From contig JAAVHX010000015.1 in NCBI GenBank assembly GCA_014799475.1, forward strand, positions 121,222 to 184,539: a stretch of DNA of 63,318 nucleotides. The letters run 5' to 3'. Of the stretch, positions 43,760 to 52,767 are shown one piece after another. This DNA comes from Clostridiales bacterium (GTDB taxonomy: Bacteria > Bacillota > Clostridia > Oscillospirales > Oscillospiraceae). A program made the position numbers and the translations under genes. Below the pieces are notes generated by a model. It was not told the origin of the DNA and made no database searches. It worked only from the letters and a program-made list of their open reading frames with translations. Each line of letters opens with the position of its first letter. Position 1 is the stretch's first letter.

Positions 43760-45603
43760 GGCGTCTCGTCCTTTCCCTGTGGATCATTTGGCTCGTGGAA
43801 ATGATTGTACACCGCCTGGGCGGTGTTTTTCGGCACGACGGCGGCCAGCTCGTCCAGCGAGGCCGCTTTCACCGCCTTTACGCTCTTGAACGCCTTCAAA
43901 AGCTGCGCCTTACGCGTGGGGCCCACGCCGGGGACCTCATCCAGCGCCGAGCCCTTCAAATGGCCGGCCTGCTGCTGCCGGTGGAACTCGATGGCGAAGC
44001 GGTGGGTCTCCTCCTGGATGCGGCCCACCATGGCGAACAGCGCCTGATTGGCCTGGATGCCGATCTCCCGCCCGTCCCCGGCCACCAGGGCCCGGGTGCG
44101 GTGGCGGTTATCCTTCACCATGCCGTACACGGGGATGTCCCCCAGCCCCAGGCGGGCCAGCGCCTCACAGGCTACCTTCACCTGCCCCGCGCCGCCGTCC
44201 ATCAGCAGCAGGTCTGGCTTGGCGGCAAACTTCTCATCCCCATCCAGATACCGCCGGAACCGCCGCTCCACCACTTGCTCCATGGAGGCGTAGTCATCTG
44301 CGTGGGGCATATCCTTCAGCTTGAAATGGCGGTAATCCCGCTTCAGCGGCCTGCCGTCGATGTGGACGGTCATGGAGGCCACGATGTCCGAGCTGCCCGT
44401 GTTGGAGATGTCGAACGCCTCGATCCTGTGGGGCGGCTCCTCCAGTCCCAGCACAGCCCCCAACAATTCGGTGAGCTTGGAGCGCCGCTCCTCCGCCGTG
44501 GTGGCCCGGAGCACCTCCTCGGCGGCGTTCTCGTTGGCCAGCCTGACCAGCTCCATCTTGGCCCCCCGCTGGGGGGTGAGCACCTCTACCTTCCGGCCCA
44601 CCGCCTCGGTGAGCATACGGGCCAGCTCCACCTGTTCGTCGATGTCGCAGGGCAGCAGGATCTGCCGGGGCAGCTGGCCCCGGCCGCCGTAGTACTGGGC
44701 CGCCAGGGTGGACACGGTGGTCTGCTCGTCCTCCATGGGAATGCCCAGCAGCTCCCAGTCCTTGGCCGCCAGCTCCCCGCCAATGTAGTGCAGCACCACG
44801 AAGCAGCTCTTGGCCTCCCCCCGGTGGTAGCCCACCACATCGGTGTCCGCCAGCGACCCGGCCACCGCCTTCTGCCGCTTGGACAGCAGCTGGATGGAGC
44901 GGACGCGGTCCCGGAGCTGGGCGGCCTTCTCAAAGCGCAGCTCCTCCGCCGCCAGCTCCATCTCGGCAGTGAGCTCGTCCACCACCTCGTCCAGCCGGCC
45001 CTCCAGCAGCCGCACCGCCTGGTCGATGGAGCGCTTGTACTGGGTCTGATCCATCTCAGGGCGGCAGTAGCCGTCGCACACACCCATGTGGAAGTTGAGG
45101 CAGGGGCGCTCTTTGCCGATGTCTTTGGGGAATTTGCGACGACAGGCAGGAAGCCGTAGGGCTTGCCGCAAAGCGTCGATAATGCCCTGGCTGGCATTTC
45201 GGCTGCCGTAGGGGCCAAAGTAACGCGCCCCGTCCTCCTGCACCTTGGCGGACAGCGAGAACCGGGGGTAATCCCCCGGGGACAGGCGGATATAGGGGTA
45301 GCCCTTGTCGTCCTTGAGCAGGATATTGTACCGGGGCATATGGCGCTTGATGAGGGCGCACTCCAGCACCAGGGCCTCAAACTCCGACTGCGCCACGATG
45401 ACGTCGAAGTGGTCGATCTGACTGACCATGGCCCGGGTCTTTTCGTTGTGCCGGGACTGGTCCTGAAAGTACTGGCTGACGCGGTTTTTCAGCGCCTTGG
45501 CCTTGCCCACGTAGATGACCTCGCTGGCGGCGTTCTGCATGATATACACGCCGGGCTTCAGCGGCAGGGCGTGGGCCTTGTCCCGCAGTTCATCGAATGT
45601 CAA
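43756..45603 (-). CDS. uvrC: UvrABC system protein C
   Basis: A 615-residue nucleotide-excision nuclease subunit. The N-terminal GIY-YIG domain has PGVYIMQNAASEVIYVGKAKALKNRV. The UvrB-binding helical hairpin is near 200-240 (ELTAEMELAAEELRFEKAAQLRD). A C-terminal RNase-H-like nuclease region includes DISNTGSSDIVASMTV and LLMDGGAGQVK, with helix-hairpin-helix VPGVGPTRKAQLLKAF at the end. Start TTG 45603, eight bases after GGAGG. Confidence 0.97.
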   Translation of the reverse strand: MTFDELRDKAHALPLKPGVYIMQNAASEVIYVGKAKALKNRVSQYFQDQSRHNEKTRAMVSQIDHFDVIVAQSEFEALVLECALIKRHMPRYNILLKDDKGYPYIRLSPGDYPRFSLSAKVQEDGARYFGPYGSRNASQGIIDALRQALRLPACRRKFPKDIGKERPCLNFHMGVCDGYCRPEMDQTQYKRSIDQAVRLLEGRLDEVVDELTAEMELAAEELRFEKAAQLRDRVRSIQLLSKRQKAVAGSLADTDVVGYHRGEAKSCFVVLHYIGGELAAKDWELLGIPMEDEQTTVSTLAAQYYGGRGQLPRQILLPCDIDEQVELARMLTEAVGRKVEVLTPQRGAKMELVRLANENAAEEVLRATTAEERRSKLTELLGAVLGLEEPPHRIEAFDISNTGSSDIVASMTVHIDGRPLKRDYRHFKLKDMPHADDYASMEQVVERRFRRYLDGDEKFAAKPDLLLMDGGAGQVKVACEALARLGLGDIPVYGMVKDNRHRTRALVAGDGREIGIQANQALFAMVGRIQEETHRFAIEFHRQQQAGHLKGSALDEVPGVGPTRKAQLLKAFKSVKAVKAASLDELAAVVPKNTAQAVYNHFHEPNDPQGKDETP

Positions 45604-45668
45604 CGGGGTCGCCTCCTGTTGTCACGCTGCGCGGCCGGCTGGTCGCTCGGTCGCTTTCGCTGCGACTC

Positions 45669-45711
45669 AGGCAAAACCCAGTCCCACTGCGTGGGCCTTG
45701 GGCTTTTGCCT
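45669..45711. repeat. Intergenic palindrome between HPr and uvrC genes
   Basis: AGGCAAAA-CCCA pairs with TGGG-C-TTTTGCCT and the inner CCCAC pairs with GTGGG. It stands in 45604-45760, which otherwise has shorter GC-rich hairpins (GTCGC/GCGAC) and no gene. The layout suggests an interspersed palindromic repeat. Confidence 0.6.
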
Positions 45712-45762
45712 TCGCTCCACTCCAAGCTCCCTCGCAGCCGTCCGCTCCGCGCTTCTTACAAA

Positions 45763-45797
45763 AAAAGCGCCGCTCAAATTAAGCGGCGCTTTTCATG
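45763..45797 (-). terminator. Terminator of the HPr gene
   Basis: On the minus strand AAAAGCGCCGCTT and GAGCGGCGCTTTT pair, followed by TTTTTTTGT. It is located 12 bases after the HPr stop. Confidence 0.9.
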
Positions 45798-45808
45798 ATG
45801 ACTTGCTA

Positions 45809-46072
45809 TCACTCGGCAAACTCGGAATTGATGAGCTCCACCAGAGCGTTGATGGCAGCCTCCTCATCGGGGCCGTCGGCAATGAGGTTGATGGCCGTGC
45901 CCTTCACGATGCCCAGGGACAGAACGCCCAGCAGGCTCTTGGCGTTGACGCGCCGGTCATCCTTCTCCACCCAGATGGAGCTTTTGAACTCGTTGGCCTT
46001 CTGAATAAAAAACGTAGCCGGACGGGCGTGCAGACCGACCTGGTTGTTTACCGTAGTCTCTTTCATGAACAT
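45809..46072 (-). CDS. HPr-family phosphocarrier protein
   Basis: An 87-residue HPr. His15 in GLHARPATFF is the PEP-dependent phosphorylation site and Ser46 in NAKSLLGVLSLGI is the regulatory site used by HPr kinase, whose gene is also in the window (59105-60058). Both are present, so it can act in transport and in catabolite control. ATG 46072 is eight bases after GGAGGG. Single gene with its own terminator; no ptsI neighbour, so a Crh-like regulatory specialisation is possible but not indicated because His15 is intact. Confidence 0.93.
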   Translation of the reverse strand: MFMKETTVNNQVGLHARPATFFIQKANEFKSSIWVEKDDRRVNAKSLLGVLSLGIVKGTAINLIADGPDEEAAINALVELINSEFAE

Positions 46073-46311
46073 GAGCGATTCCCTCCATCATAAAGCTCGG
46101 CCTCGGACATGGGCACGTCAGTTTGTCCCCCAGTCCGATCCAAATCTTTTTACCCTGACTAGAATACCAAATTTCGCCCCTACCGTCAAGAGTATTTTCA
46201 CCAAATTCTTACTGCCGTAGTCCATAATATTAAGTGCGAAAGAGCCAACAGACCCCTTTCAAACGCGTTTTTGTCAAAAAAATACCCACGGAACGCGCTG
46301 AATTGTGGCTC

Positions 46312-46340
46312 TTGTTTCCAACGGCAGGTTGTGGTATAAT
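46312..46340 (+). promoter_or_regulatory. Promoter of ddl-murF
   Basis: TTGTTT (46312-46317), 17-base spacer, TATAAT (46335-46340). Transcription would start near 46347, leaving a leader of about 164 nt. In 46073-46311, between the HPr gene and this promoter, no gene or clear structure was found. Confidence 0.7.
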
Positions 46341-46361
46341 GACCATTAAGTGGCTGTTATA

Positions 46362-46455
46362 CTTCAAGATTTGAAGCCATTTTGCTCCCCGGCTTTGCCG
46401 GGAACCGCAAAATATGGCACATTTTGCCGCAAATGTTTTGCATTTGTGGCAAAAT
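46362..46455 (+). repeat. Palindrome cluster in the ddl leader
   Basis: Three structures follow one another: CTTCAA/TTGAAG (46362-46376); GCCAT-TTTTGC/GCAAAA-ATGGC enclosing CCCGGC/GCCGGG (46376-46418); and a 15-bp stem ATTTTGCCGCAAATG/CATTTGTGGCAAAAT with one wobble (46421-46455). All lie within the inferred 5' untranslated region of ddl. No known riboswitch class was recognised. Confidence 0.65.
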
Positions 46456-46510
46456 TCACATTCAAGCATAAAATAGTGTAAAACTGGTGAATGATTCAAG
46501 GAGCGCTGCT

Positions 46511-47557
46511 ATGAAAATCGTTGTTTTGGCCGGCGGGCTCAGCCCGGAACGGAACGTGTCCCTGTCCAGCGGGTGCAAGGTGTGCGCCGCTTTGCGGGAG
46601 CGGGGGCACGAGGCCGCCCTCATTGATCTATACCTGGGCACAGGGGAAGCCCCTGAAGCCCTGTTCCACGCCCCCATCCCGGCGGAGCTGACAAAAATCG
46701 GACGCCAGGCGCCCGATCTGGAACAGGTAAGGGCCTCCCGTCCCCAGGGCGGCGACGGCCAGTTCGGGCCGGGGGTGCTGGCGTTGTGCCGGCTGGCGGA
46801 CGTGGTGTTCCTGGCCCTCCACGGCGCCTGCGGCGAGGACGGCCGGGTGCAGGCCGCGCTGGACCTGCTGGGCATTCCCTACACCGGCGCGGGCTACCTG
46901 GGCAGCGCCATCGCCATGGACAAGGATCTGACCAAGCGCGTTGTGGCCCCATTAGGCGTGGTTACGCCTAACTGGGAACTAGTGCGGTATAGCGCGGACG
47001 ACATTCCCGCCCTCACCGACCGGCTGGAGCCGCCCTGCGTGGTAAAGCCGGTGGCCTCCGGCTCGTCCATCGGCGTGTCCATCGTCCATGACAAAGAGGC
47101 GCTGTCCGCCGCGCTGACGGACGGCCTCGCCTTCGGCGGTATGTGCGTGGTGGAGCAGTACATAGCAGGCCGGGAGATCCAGGTGGGCATTCTGGAGGAC
47201 CGCGCCCTCCCCTCCATCGAGATCATCCCCAAGGCCGGCTTCTATGACTACGAGAACAAGTACCAGCCCGGCGCGGCGGAGGAGATCACCCCCGCCCCCA
47301 TCCCGGCAGAGTGGGAACAGCGGCTGGGCGAGGCGGCGCTGGCCGTGTTTGGCGCCCTGGGCCTGTCGGTGTACTCCCGGGCCGATTTTATCGTGACGGA
47401 GGATGGCACCCCCTGGTTTTTGGAGATCAACACCCTGCCCGGCATGACCCCAACCAGCCTGCTTCCCCAGGAGGCGGCGGCGGCGGGCATCGGCTACGGC
47501 GAGCTTTGTGAGCGCATCATTGAAGCATCCCTGATTGCCCGGAAGGCCGGTAAATAA
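46511..47557 (+). CDS. ddl: D-alanine-D-alanine ligase
   Basis: A 348-residue ATP-grasp enzyme forming the D-Ala-D-Ala dipeptide. Visible: VVLAGGLSPERNVSLSSG, ALHGACGEDGRVQ, the GYLGSAIAMDKDLTK segment, VKPVASGSSIGVSIVHD, the omega-loop YDYENKY and the ATP/Mg region FLEINTLPGMTPTSL. ATG 46511 is seven bases after AAGGAG; the upstream ATG at 46487 lacks a site. The Tyr-containing ligase loop and EN-KY pattern suggest D-Ala-D-Ala rather than D-lactate or D-Ser specificity. It is followed by murF. Confidence 0.95.
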   Translation: MKIVVLAGGLSPERNVSLSSGCKVCAALRERGHEAALIDLYLGTGEAPEALFHAPIPAELTKIGRQAPDLEQVRASRPQGGDGQFGPGVLALCRLADVVFLALHGACGEDGRVQAALDLLGIPYTGAGYLGSAIAMDKDLTKRVVAPLGVVTPNWELVRYSADDIPALTDRLEPPCVVKPVASGSSIGVSIVHDKEALSAALTDGLAFGGMCVVEQYIAGREIQVGILEDRALPSIEIIPKAGFYDYENKYQPGAAEEITPAPIPAEWEQRLGEAALAVFGALGLSVYSRADFIVTEDGTPWFLEINTLPGMTPTSLLPQEAAAAGIGYGELCERIIEASLIARKAGK

Positions 47558-47589
47558 CGCCGCCGAGAGAGCGGGAGAGGAGCGCCATT

Positions 47590-48981
47590 ATGGAGGCACT
47601 GACACTGAGACAGCTTTTGGAAGCGGTCAACGGCACCCTGCTGGGGGATTTTAACGATCTGGACGCCGCGGTGGCCGAGGTATCCACCGACAGCCGGAAC
47701 ATCGTGCCCGGCTGCCTGTTCATCCCCCTGGAGGGGGAGCGGTTCGACGGCCACTCCTTTATCAATCCCTCCCTGGAGGCCGGGGCGGCGGGGTGCCTCA
47801 CCGCCCGGGAGCGGGAGAGCTACCTCCCCGGCAAATTCTACATCAAGGTGCGCTCCACCCAGCGCGCCCTGTGGGAGCTGGCGCAGTATTACAAAAAGCT
47901 GTTCCCCATCCCCTTCATCGCCATCACCGGCTCGGTGGGGAAAACCACCACCAAGGACATGGTGGCGGCGGTGCTGGGGGCCAGGTTCCGCGTCCATAAG
48001 ACGGAGGGCAATTTCAACAATGACATCGGCGTGCCCCTCACCCTGCTCAAATTGGAGCGGGAGCATGAGGTGTGCGTGGTGGAGATGGGGATGGACCACG
48101 CCGGGGAGATCGACTACCTGGGCAAACTGGTGGAGCCGGATATGGCGCTCATCACCAACATCGGCGACGCCCACATCGAGAACCTGGGCAGCCGGGAGAA
48201 CATTTTCAAGGCCAAGTGCGAGATCTTCCCCCATTTGAAACAGGACGGCCTGGCCGTCCTCAACGGGGACGACCCTATGCTGGCCACCCTGCGGGGCACA
48301 CTGCCCCAGCGCACCGTGTTCGCGGGCAGCGGCGAGGGGCTGGACTACACCGCCTGCGACTTGAGCCGCGACAATGTGGGCCATCTGAGCTGCCGGATCA
48401 AAACCCCCCGGAGTCAGTTCCAGGCGGACATCCCCGCCCTGGGCAGCCACATGATCTACCCCACCCTCATGGCCGCCGCCGTGGCCGAGGCGCTTGGCAT
48501 GGCCCCCGACGAGATCGTCCGGGGCATCGGGGCGTTCCTGCCCACCAAGATGCGCATGAACATCATCCGCTGCAAGGGCGACATCGTCATTTTAAACGAC
48601 GCCTACAACGCCAACCCCCAGTCCATGCGGGCCGCCGCCGCCGTTTTGGGCGATTCCGGGCAGAAGCGCCGGAAGGTGGCCATCGTGGGCGACATGAAGG
48701 AGCTGGGCACCGGCAGCGAGCAGTTCCACCGGGCGGTGGGGGGCTGCTTCGCCCAGTCCGGGGCCGACCGGCTCATCGCCATTGGGGAGCTGGCCCGGTT
48801 CATGGCCGAGGGCGCGAAAAGCGCCGGGCTGGAGCAGTCCGACTACTTCCCCACCCTGGACGCCGCCAAAAACGCCCTGTCCCGGGAGGTGCGCTCCGGC
48901 GCCACCATCCTGGTCAAGGCGTCCCGATCCATGGCGTTTGAGAAGGTCGTGGACTTCCTGCTGGCAAACGTCCCCCAGTGA
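47590..48981 (+). CDS. murF: UDP-N-acetylmuramoyl-tripeptide-D-alanyl-D-alanine ligase
   Basis: A 463-residue Mur ligase that attaches the D-Ala-D-Ala made by Ddl, whose gene is just upstream. Seen: N-terminal STDSRNIVPGCLFIPL (uracil-binding domain), the ATP loop ITGSVGKTTTKDMVAAVL, TEGNFNNDIGVPLTLL, the MGMDHAGEIDYL stretch and C-terminal NDAYNANPQSMRAA. ATG after GAGGAG. It is the functional MurF, which explains how the dcw cluster can do without one. Confidence 0.96.
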   Translation: MEALTLRQLLEAVNGTLLGDFNDLDAAVAEVSTDSRNIVPGCLFIPLEGERFDGHSFINPSLEAGAAGCLTARERESYLPGKFYIKVRSTQRALWELAQYYKKLFPIPFIAITGSVGKTTTKDMVAAVLGARFRVHKTEGNFNNDIGVPLTLLKLEREHEVCVVEMGMDHAGEIDYLGKLVEPDMALITNIGDAHIENLGSRENIFKAKCEIFPHLKQDGLAVLNGDDPMLATLRGTLPQRTVFAGSGEGLDYTACDLSRDNVGHLSCRIKTPRSQFQADIPALGSHMIYPTLMAAAVAEALGMAPDEIVRGIGAFLPTKMRMNIIRCKGDIVILNDAYNANPQSMRAAAAVLGDSGQKRRKVAIVGDMKELGTGSEQFHRAVGGCFAQSGADRLIAIGELARFMAEGAKSAGLEQSDYFPTLDAAKNALSREVRSGATILVKASRSMAFEKVVDFLLANVPQ

Positions 48982-49021
48982 AGCCCCTCCTGCCCCAGCG
49001 CAAAAACTAAGGAGAATTTTC

Positions 49022-51010
49022 ATGATTGACATACAGCTTACCGGCCTCGTCAAAGAGTTTGAGGTCGGCAAACGGATATTGGACGGCTTCTCCCTCCAGA
49101 TCGAGGAGGGGGAGCGGGTGGGCCTGCTGGGCCGCAACGGCGCGGGCAAGACCACTATCTTCCGCATGATGACCGGGCAGGTCCACCCCGACGAGGGGAC
49201 CATCGCCATCGCCCCCGGCAAGCGGCTGGGGCTGATCTCACAAATACCAGTGTATCCGGAAGGATACACCGTGAGGGACGTGCTGGACACCGCCTTTGCC
49301 CCCCTCCACGCCATGGAGCGGGAGCTGGCCGAGCTGGCCGCCCAGATGGGAGAAACCACCGACCCCCAAGTGATGGCCCGGTACGACAAGCTCACCGCCG
49401 CCTTTGAGCTGGGGGGCGGCTACGACACAGAAACACGGCTGAACAAGGTCTGCAACGGCCTGGGCATCGGGGCCGATATGCGCTCCCGCCTGTTCGACGC
49501 CCTGTCCGGCGGGGAAAAGACCCGCATCAATCTGGCCCGGCTCATTTTAGAGGACACCGACATCCTCCTGCTGGACGAGCCCACCAACCACCTGGATCTG
49601 AACGCCACCGAGTGGCTGGAGGGCTATCTGGAGCGGTTCAAGGGCACCGTGCTGGCCATCTCCCATGACCGCTGGTTTTTGGATAAGGTGGTCAAGCGGG
49701 TCGCCGAGATCCAGGACGGCAAAGCGGAGCTATACTCCGGCAACTACTCCTTCTATGTGGAGGAGAAGGAGCGGCGGTTCCAGGAGCGTTTGAAGCAGTA
49801 CGAAAAAGAGCAGGCAAAAATCGAGCAGCTGGAGGCCGCGGCGGAGCAGATGCGCCTATGGGCCTTCAAGGGCAACGACAAGCAATACAAGCGTGCCATC
49901 AACATGGAGCGGCGCATTGAGCGTATGCGCACCACCGACAAACCCACAAAGGAGCGCAAGCTGGCCACCCGGTTCGGCGAGCGGGAGTTCCACGGGGACG
50001 AGGCCCTGGTGATCACCGAGCTGAAAAAATCCTTCGGGGCGCGCACCCTGTTCGAGCACATCAATTTGGAGGTGGCCGGCGGGGAGCGCATCGCCCTGCT
50101 GGGCGACAACGGCACCGGCAAATCCACCTTCATCAAGCTTATCATGGAGGAGGAAGCGCCGGATTCCGGCTCCATCTATCTGGGGCCGTCCATCCGCATC
50201 GGCTATCTGCCCCAGATCATCCACTTTGACCGGCCCGACCGCAACCTGGTGGACACCATGCTGTACGCCCAGAACTGCACCACCCAGGAGGCCCGGGATA
50301 GATTGGCCTCCTTCAAGTTCCGGGGAGAGGACGTGTTCAAGCAGGTGTCTGCCCTGTCCGGCGGGGAGCAGTCACGGCTGCGCCTTTGTATGCTCATGGA
50401 CAGCCGGATCAATCTGCTGATCCTGGACGAGCCCACCAACCACTTAGACATCGACTCCCGGGAGTGGATCGAGGAAGCGGTGGAGGAGTACGGCGGCAAC
50501 CTGCTGTTCGTCTCCCATGACCGCTACTTTATCGAGAAGTTCGCCACCCGGGTGTGGATGCTGGAAAATGGGCAGATCACCGACTTCCGGGGCACATACA
50601 GCGAGTTCCGCGCCTTCCGGGAGCGGCAGGAGTTGTTGTCGCGCTCCGCCTGTTCGCAACGCGGTTCTAAGCCCTCCGACTCTGCAAGGTGTCCTCCGGC
50701 CCCGAAGGGCGGGGCCTCAGACCCCTCGCGCCGCTCCGGTCTTAGCCCGCTGCTCACGACGGCTCCGCAGCCAAAGCGCCCCGGCGGCACCAAGGAGCTG
50801 GAAAAGCAGGTGCGGGCCGCCGAGCGTGCGGTGGAAAAGGCGGAAGTGCGGCTGGACGAGCTCAGTCAGGAGGCGGAGGACGCCGCGTCGGACTACCTGA
50901 AGCTCCAGGACGTGTACAAGGAGCGGGAAGCGGTGGAGGACGAGCTGGCCCATCTCTATGCGCAGTGGGAGCGGCTGGCGGCGGAATTGGAAGAAGCAAA
51001 GGGGTCGTAA
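49022..51010 (+). CDS. ABC-F family ATPase with a repeat-derived linker insert
   Basis: A 662-residue soluble protein with two ATPase modules: Walker A GRNGAGKTT and signature LSGGEKTRINLARLI, then Walker A GDNGTGKST and signature LSGGEQSRLRL, each followed by DEPTNHLD. ABC-F proteins act on ribosomes or as translation factors. From about residue 540 to 584 the usual lysine/alanine-rich linker is replaced by a Ser/Pro/Arg/Cys-rich stretch (SRSACSQRG to TAPQP), encoded by GC-rich palindromic DNA, before a coiled coil (KELEKQVRAAERAVEKAEV). The frame is kept. ATG 49022 follows AAGGAG. Target-protection activity is not predictable. Confidence 0.93.
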   Translation: MIDIQLTGLVKEFEVGKRILDGFSLQIEEGERVGLLGRNGAGKTTIFRMMTGQVHPDEGTIAIAPGKRLGLISQIPVYPEGYTVRDVLDTAFAPLHAMERELAELAAQMGETTDPQVMARYDKLTAAFELGGGYDTETRLNKVCNGLGIGADMRSRLFDALSGGEKTRINLARLILEDTDILLLDEPTNHLDLNATEWLEGYLERFKGTVLAISHDRWFLDKVVKRVAEIQDGKAELYSGNYSFYVEEKERRFQERLKQYEKEQAKIEQLEAAAEQMRLWAFKGNDKQYKRAINMERRIERMRTTDKPTKERKLATRFGEREFHGDEALVITELKKSFGARTLFEHINLEVAGGERIALLGDNGTGKSTFIKLIMEEEAPDSGSIYLGPSIRIGYLPQIIHFDRPDRNLVDTMLYAQNCTTQEARDRLASFKFRGEDVFKQVSALSGGEQSRLRLCMLMDSRINLLILDEPTNHLDIDSREWIEEAVEEYGGNLLFVSHDRYFIEKFATRVWMLENGQITDFRGTYSEFRAFRERQELLSRSACSQRGSKPSDSARCPPAPKGGASDPSRRSGLSPLLTTAPQPKRPGGTKELEKQVRAAERAVEKAEVRLDELSQEAEDAASDYLKLQDVYKEREAVEDELAHLYAQWERLAAELEEAKGS

Positions 51011-51013
51011 AAT

Positions 51014-51691
51014 GTGAAAAAGTACAACAGCTACCGGGGAAACAGCCCCCAGAGTAAAAAACGGCGCTGGCGCACCGCTCTGCTGGCGCTTATCATCGCC
51101 GGCCTGCTGGCCTTTGCCGCTTTGGAATTTGTCATCTTCCGGGGAACCAAGGGTCAAACCGCTCATACAGGCGACGGGCCGGAGGTCATGGTGGTCTTTG
51201 GCTGCCACGTCAGCCCGGACGGGCCGTCCATCCAGCTGCGGGAGCGGCTGGACGCCGCCCTGGGCTACTGGCAGGAGCACCCGGACGTCAAAATCGTGGT
51301 GTCCGGCGGCAAGGGGGACAACGAGCACCAGTCCGAGGCCCAGTGTATGCACGACTACCTCGTTGACCACGGGGTGGACGAGGAAAGCGTCCTGATGGAG
51401 GACCAGTCCCGGAACACCCACCAGAACGTCCTCTACACCCGGGAGCTGCTCCGGCGCACAGTGGACAGCGGCACGTGGGAGGAGCCGGGCCGGTATGTGC
51501 TGGTGTCCAGCGATTTCCACCTGTCCCGCATCCTCATGCTGTGGGGGCGGGGCTTTGGGACGACCGGCAATGTGACCACCGTGCCCGCCCCGGTGACCAA
51601 TATCCCCTACCGGGTGCAGATGCTCTTCCGGGAGCCGCTGGCGCTGGTGAAATCCTTTGTCTTTGACCGGGATTTCCCGGCCGATCCGTAA
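51014..51691 (+). CDS. YdcF/DUF218 family membrane-anchored protein
   Basis: A 225-residue protein with a transmembrane segment (about 22-46) and an ElyC/SanA/YdcF (DUF218) domain. Visible: [55 protein letters not shown] and [12 protein letters not shown]. These residues form the family's presumed phosphate-binding pocket; enzymatic activity is unproven, though relatives affect envelope integrity and vancomycin tolerance. Start is GTG 51014 four bases after the ABC-F stop, so the genes are coupled. Confidence 0.88.
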   Translation: MKKYNSYRGNSPQSKKRRWRTALLALIIAGLLAFAALEFVIFRGTKGQTAHTGDGPEVMVVFGCHVSPDGPSIQLRERLDAALGYWQEHPDVKIVVSGGKGDNEHQSEAQCMHDYLVDHGVDEESVLMEDQSRNTHQNVLYTRELLRRTVDSGTWEEPGRYVLVSSDFHLSRILMLWGRGFGTTGNVTTVPAPVTNIPYRVQMLFREPLALVKSFVFDRDFPADP

Positions 51692-51701
51692 GGGGGCCGC
51701 C

Positions 51702-52760
51702 ATGCAGGACAGCCTAAAAAACATTGAATTGAGGTATCAGGAGCTGGAGGCCCGTCTGGCCGCCAACGAGACGTACTCTGACCCAGAGCTGGTTTCCAAG
51801 CTCAACCGGGAGCAGAAGGAGCTGGAGCCGCTGGTGTCCGCCTACCGGGCACTGTGCAAGGCTCAGAACGATTTGGCCGGGGCCGAGGAGCTTTTGAGCG
51901 ACCCGGAGATGCGCGAACTGGCCCAGCAGGAGCTGGCCCAGGCGAAAGAGGACATTGAGCGGCTGGAGCAGGAGATCAAGATCCTGCTCCTCCCCCGCGA
52001 CCCCAACGACGGCAAAAACGTCATTATGGAGATCCGGGCCGGGGTGGGCGGTGAGGAGTCCGCCCTGTTTGCCCACTCCCTCACCCGGATGTACACCATG
52101 TACGCCGAGGCCCGGGGCTGGAAGGTGGAGATCAACTCCGCCAACGAGACGGAGCTGGGCGGGGTGAAAGAGATCTCCTTCACCATCGAGGGGGACGGCG
52201 CCTGGTCCCGCATGAAGTTTGAGAGCGGCGTCCACCGGGTGCAGCGGGTGCCGGAGACGGAATCCGGCGGGCGGGTGCATACCTCCACCGTCACCGTGGC
52301 GGTGCTGCCCGAGATGGAAACGGTGGACGTGGAGATCAACCCCGCCGACGTGGAGATGCAGGTGTTCCGCTCCTCCGGAGCGGGGGGCCAGCACATCAAC
52401 AAGACCTCCTCCGCCGTGCGGCTCATCCACAGGCCCACGGGCACGGTGGTGGAGTGCCAGCAGGAGCGCTCCCAGTTCCAGAACCGGGAAAAGGCCATGC
52501 GTCTGCTGGCCTCCATCCTCTACGACCGGGAGCAGGAGCGCATCCAGTCCGAATACGGCGAAAACCGCCGCAGCCAGGTGGGCACGGGAATGCGCAACGA
52601 GCGCATCCGCACCTACAACTTCCCCCAGGGCCGGCTCACCGACCACCGGGTGGGGCTGACGCTGTACAAGCTGGACGCGGTGATGGACGGCGACCTGGAC
52701 GAAATCATTGACGCCCTCACCACCGCGCGGCAGGCGGAGCAGTTAGCCGAGAGAGGATAA
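51702..52760 (+). CDS. prfA: Peptide chain release factor 1
   Basis: A 352-residue class I release factor, recognising UAA and UAG. It has an N-terminal coiled coil, the segment [16 protein letters not shown], the tripeptide anticodon region [20 protein letters not shown] and the catalytic GGQ in [16 protein letters not shown]. The P-E-T codon-reading triplet is the PxT form of RF1 as opposed to SPF of RF2. ATG 51702 follows AAGGGGG by six bases. Confidence 0.97.
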   Translation: MQDSLKNIELRYQELEARLAANETYSDPELVSKLNREQKELEPLVSAYRALCKAQNDLAGAEELLSDPEMRELAQQELAQAKEDIERLEQEIKILLLPRDPNDGKNVIMEIRAGVGGEESALFAHSLTRMYTMYAEARGWKVEINSANETELGGVKEISFTIEGDGAWSRMKFESGVHRVQRVPETESGGRVHTSTVTVAVLPEMETVDVEINPADVEMQVFRSSGAGGQHINKTSSAVRLIHRPTGTVVECQQERSQFQNREKAMRLLASILYDREQERIQSEYGENRRSQVGTGMRNERIRTYNFPQGRLTDHRVGLTLYKLDAVMDGDLDEIIDALTTARQAEQLAERG

Positions 52761-52767
52761 TCCCTTT

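Noticed and set aside
45809-46072. Crh (regulatory-only HPr)
   Set aside because: His15 is present, whereas Crh lacks it.
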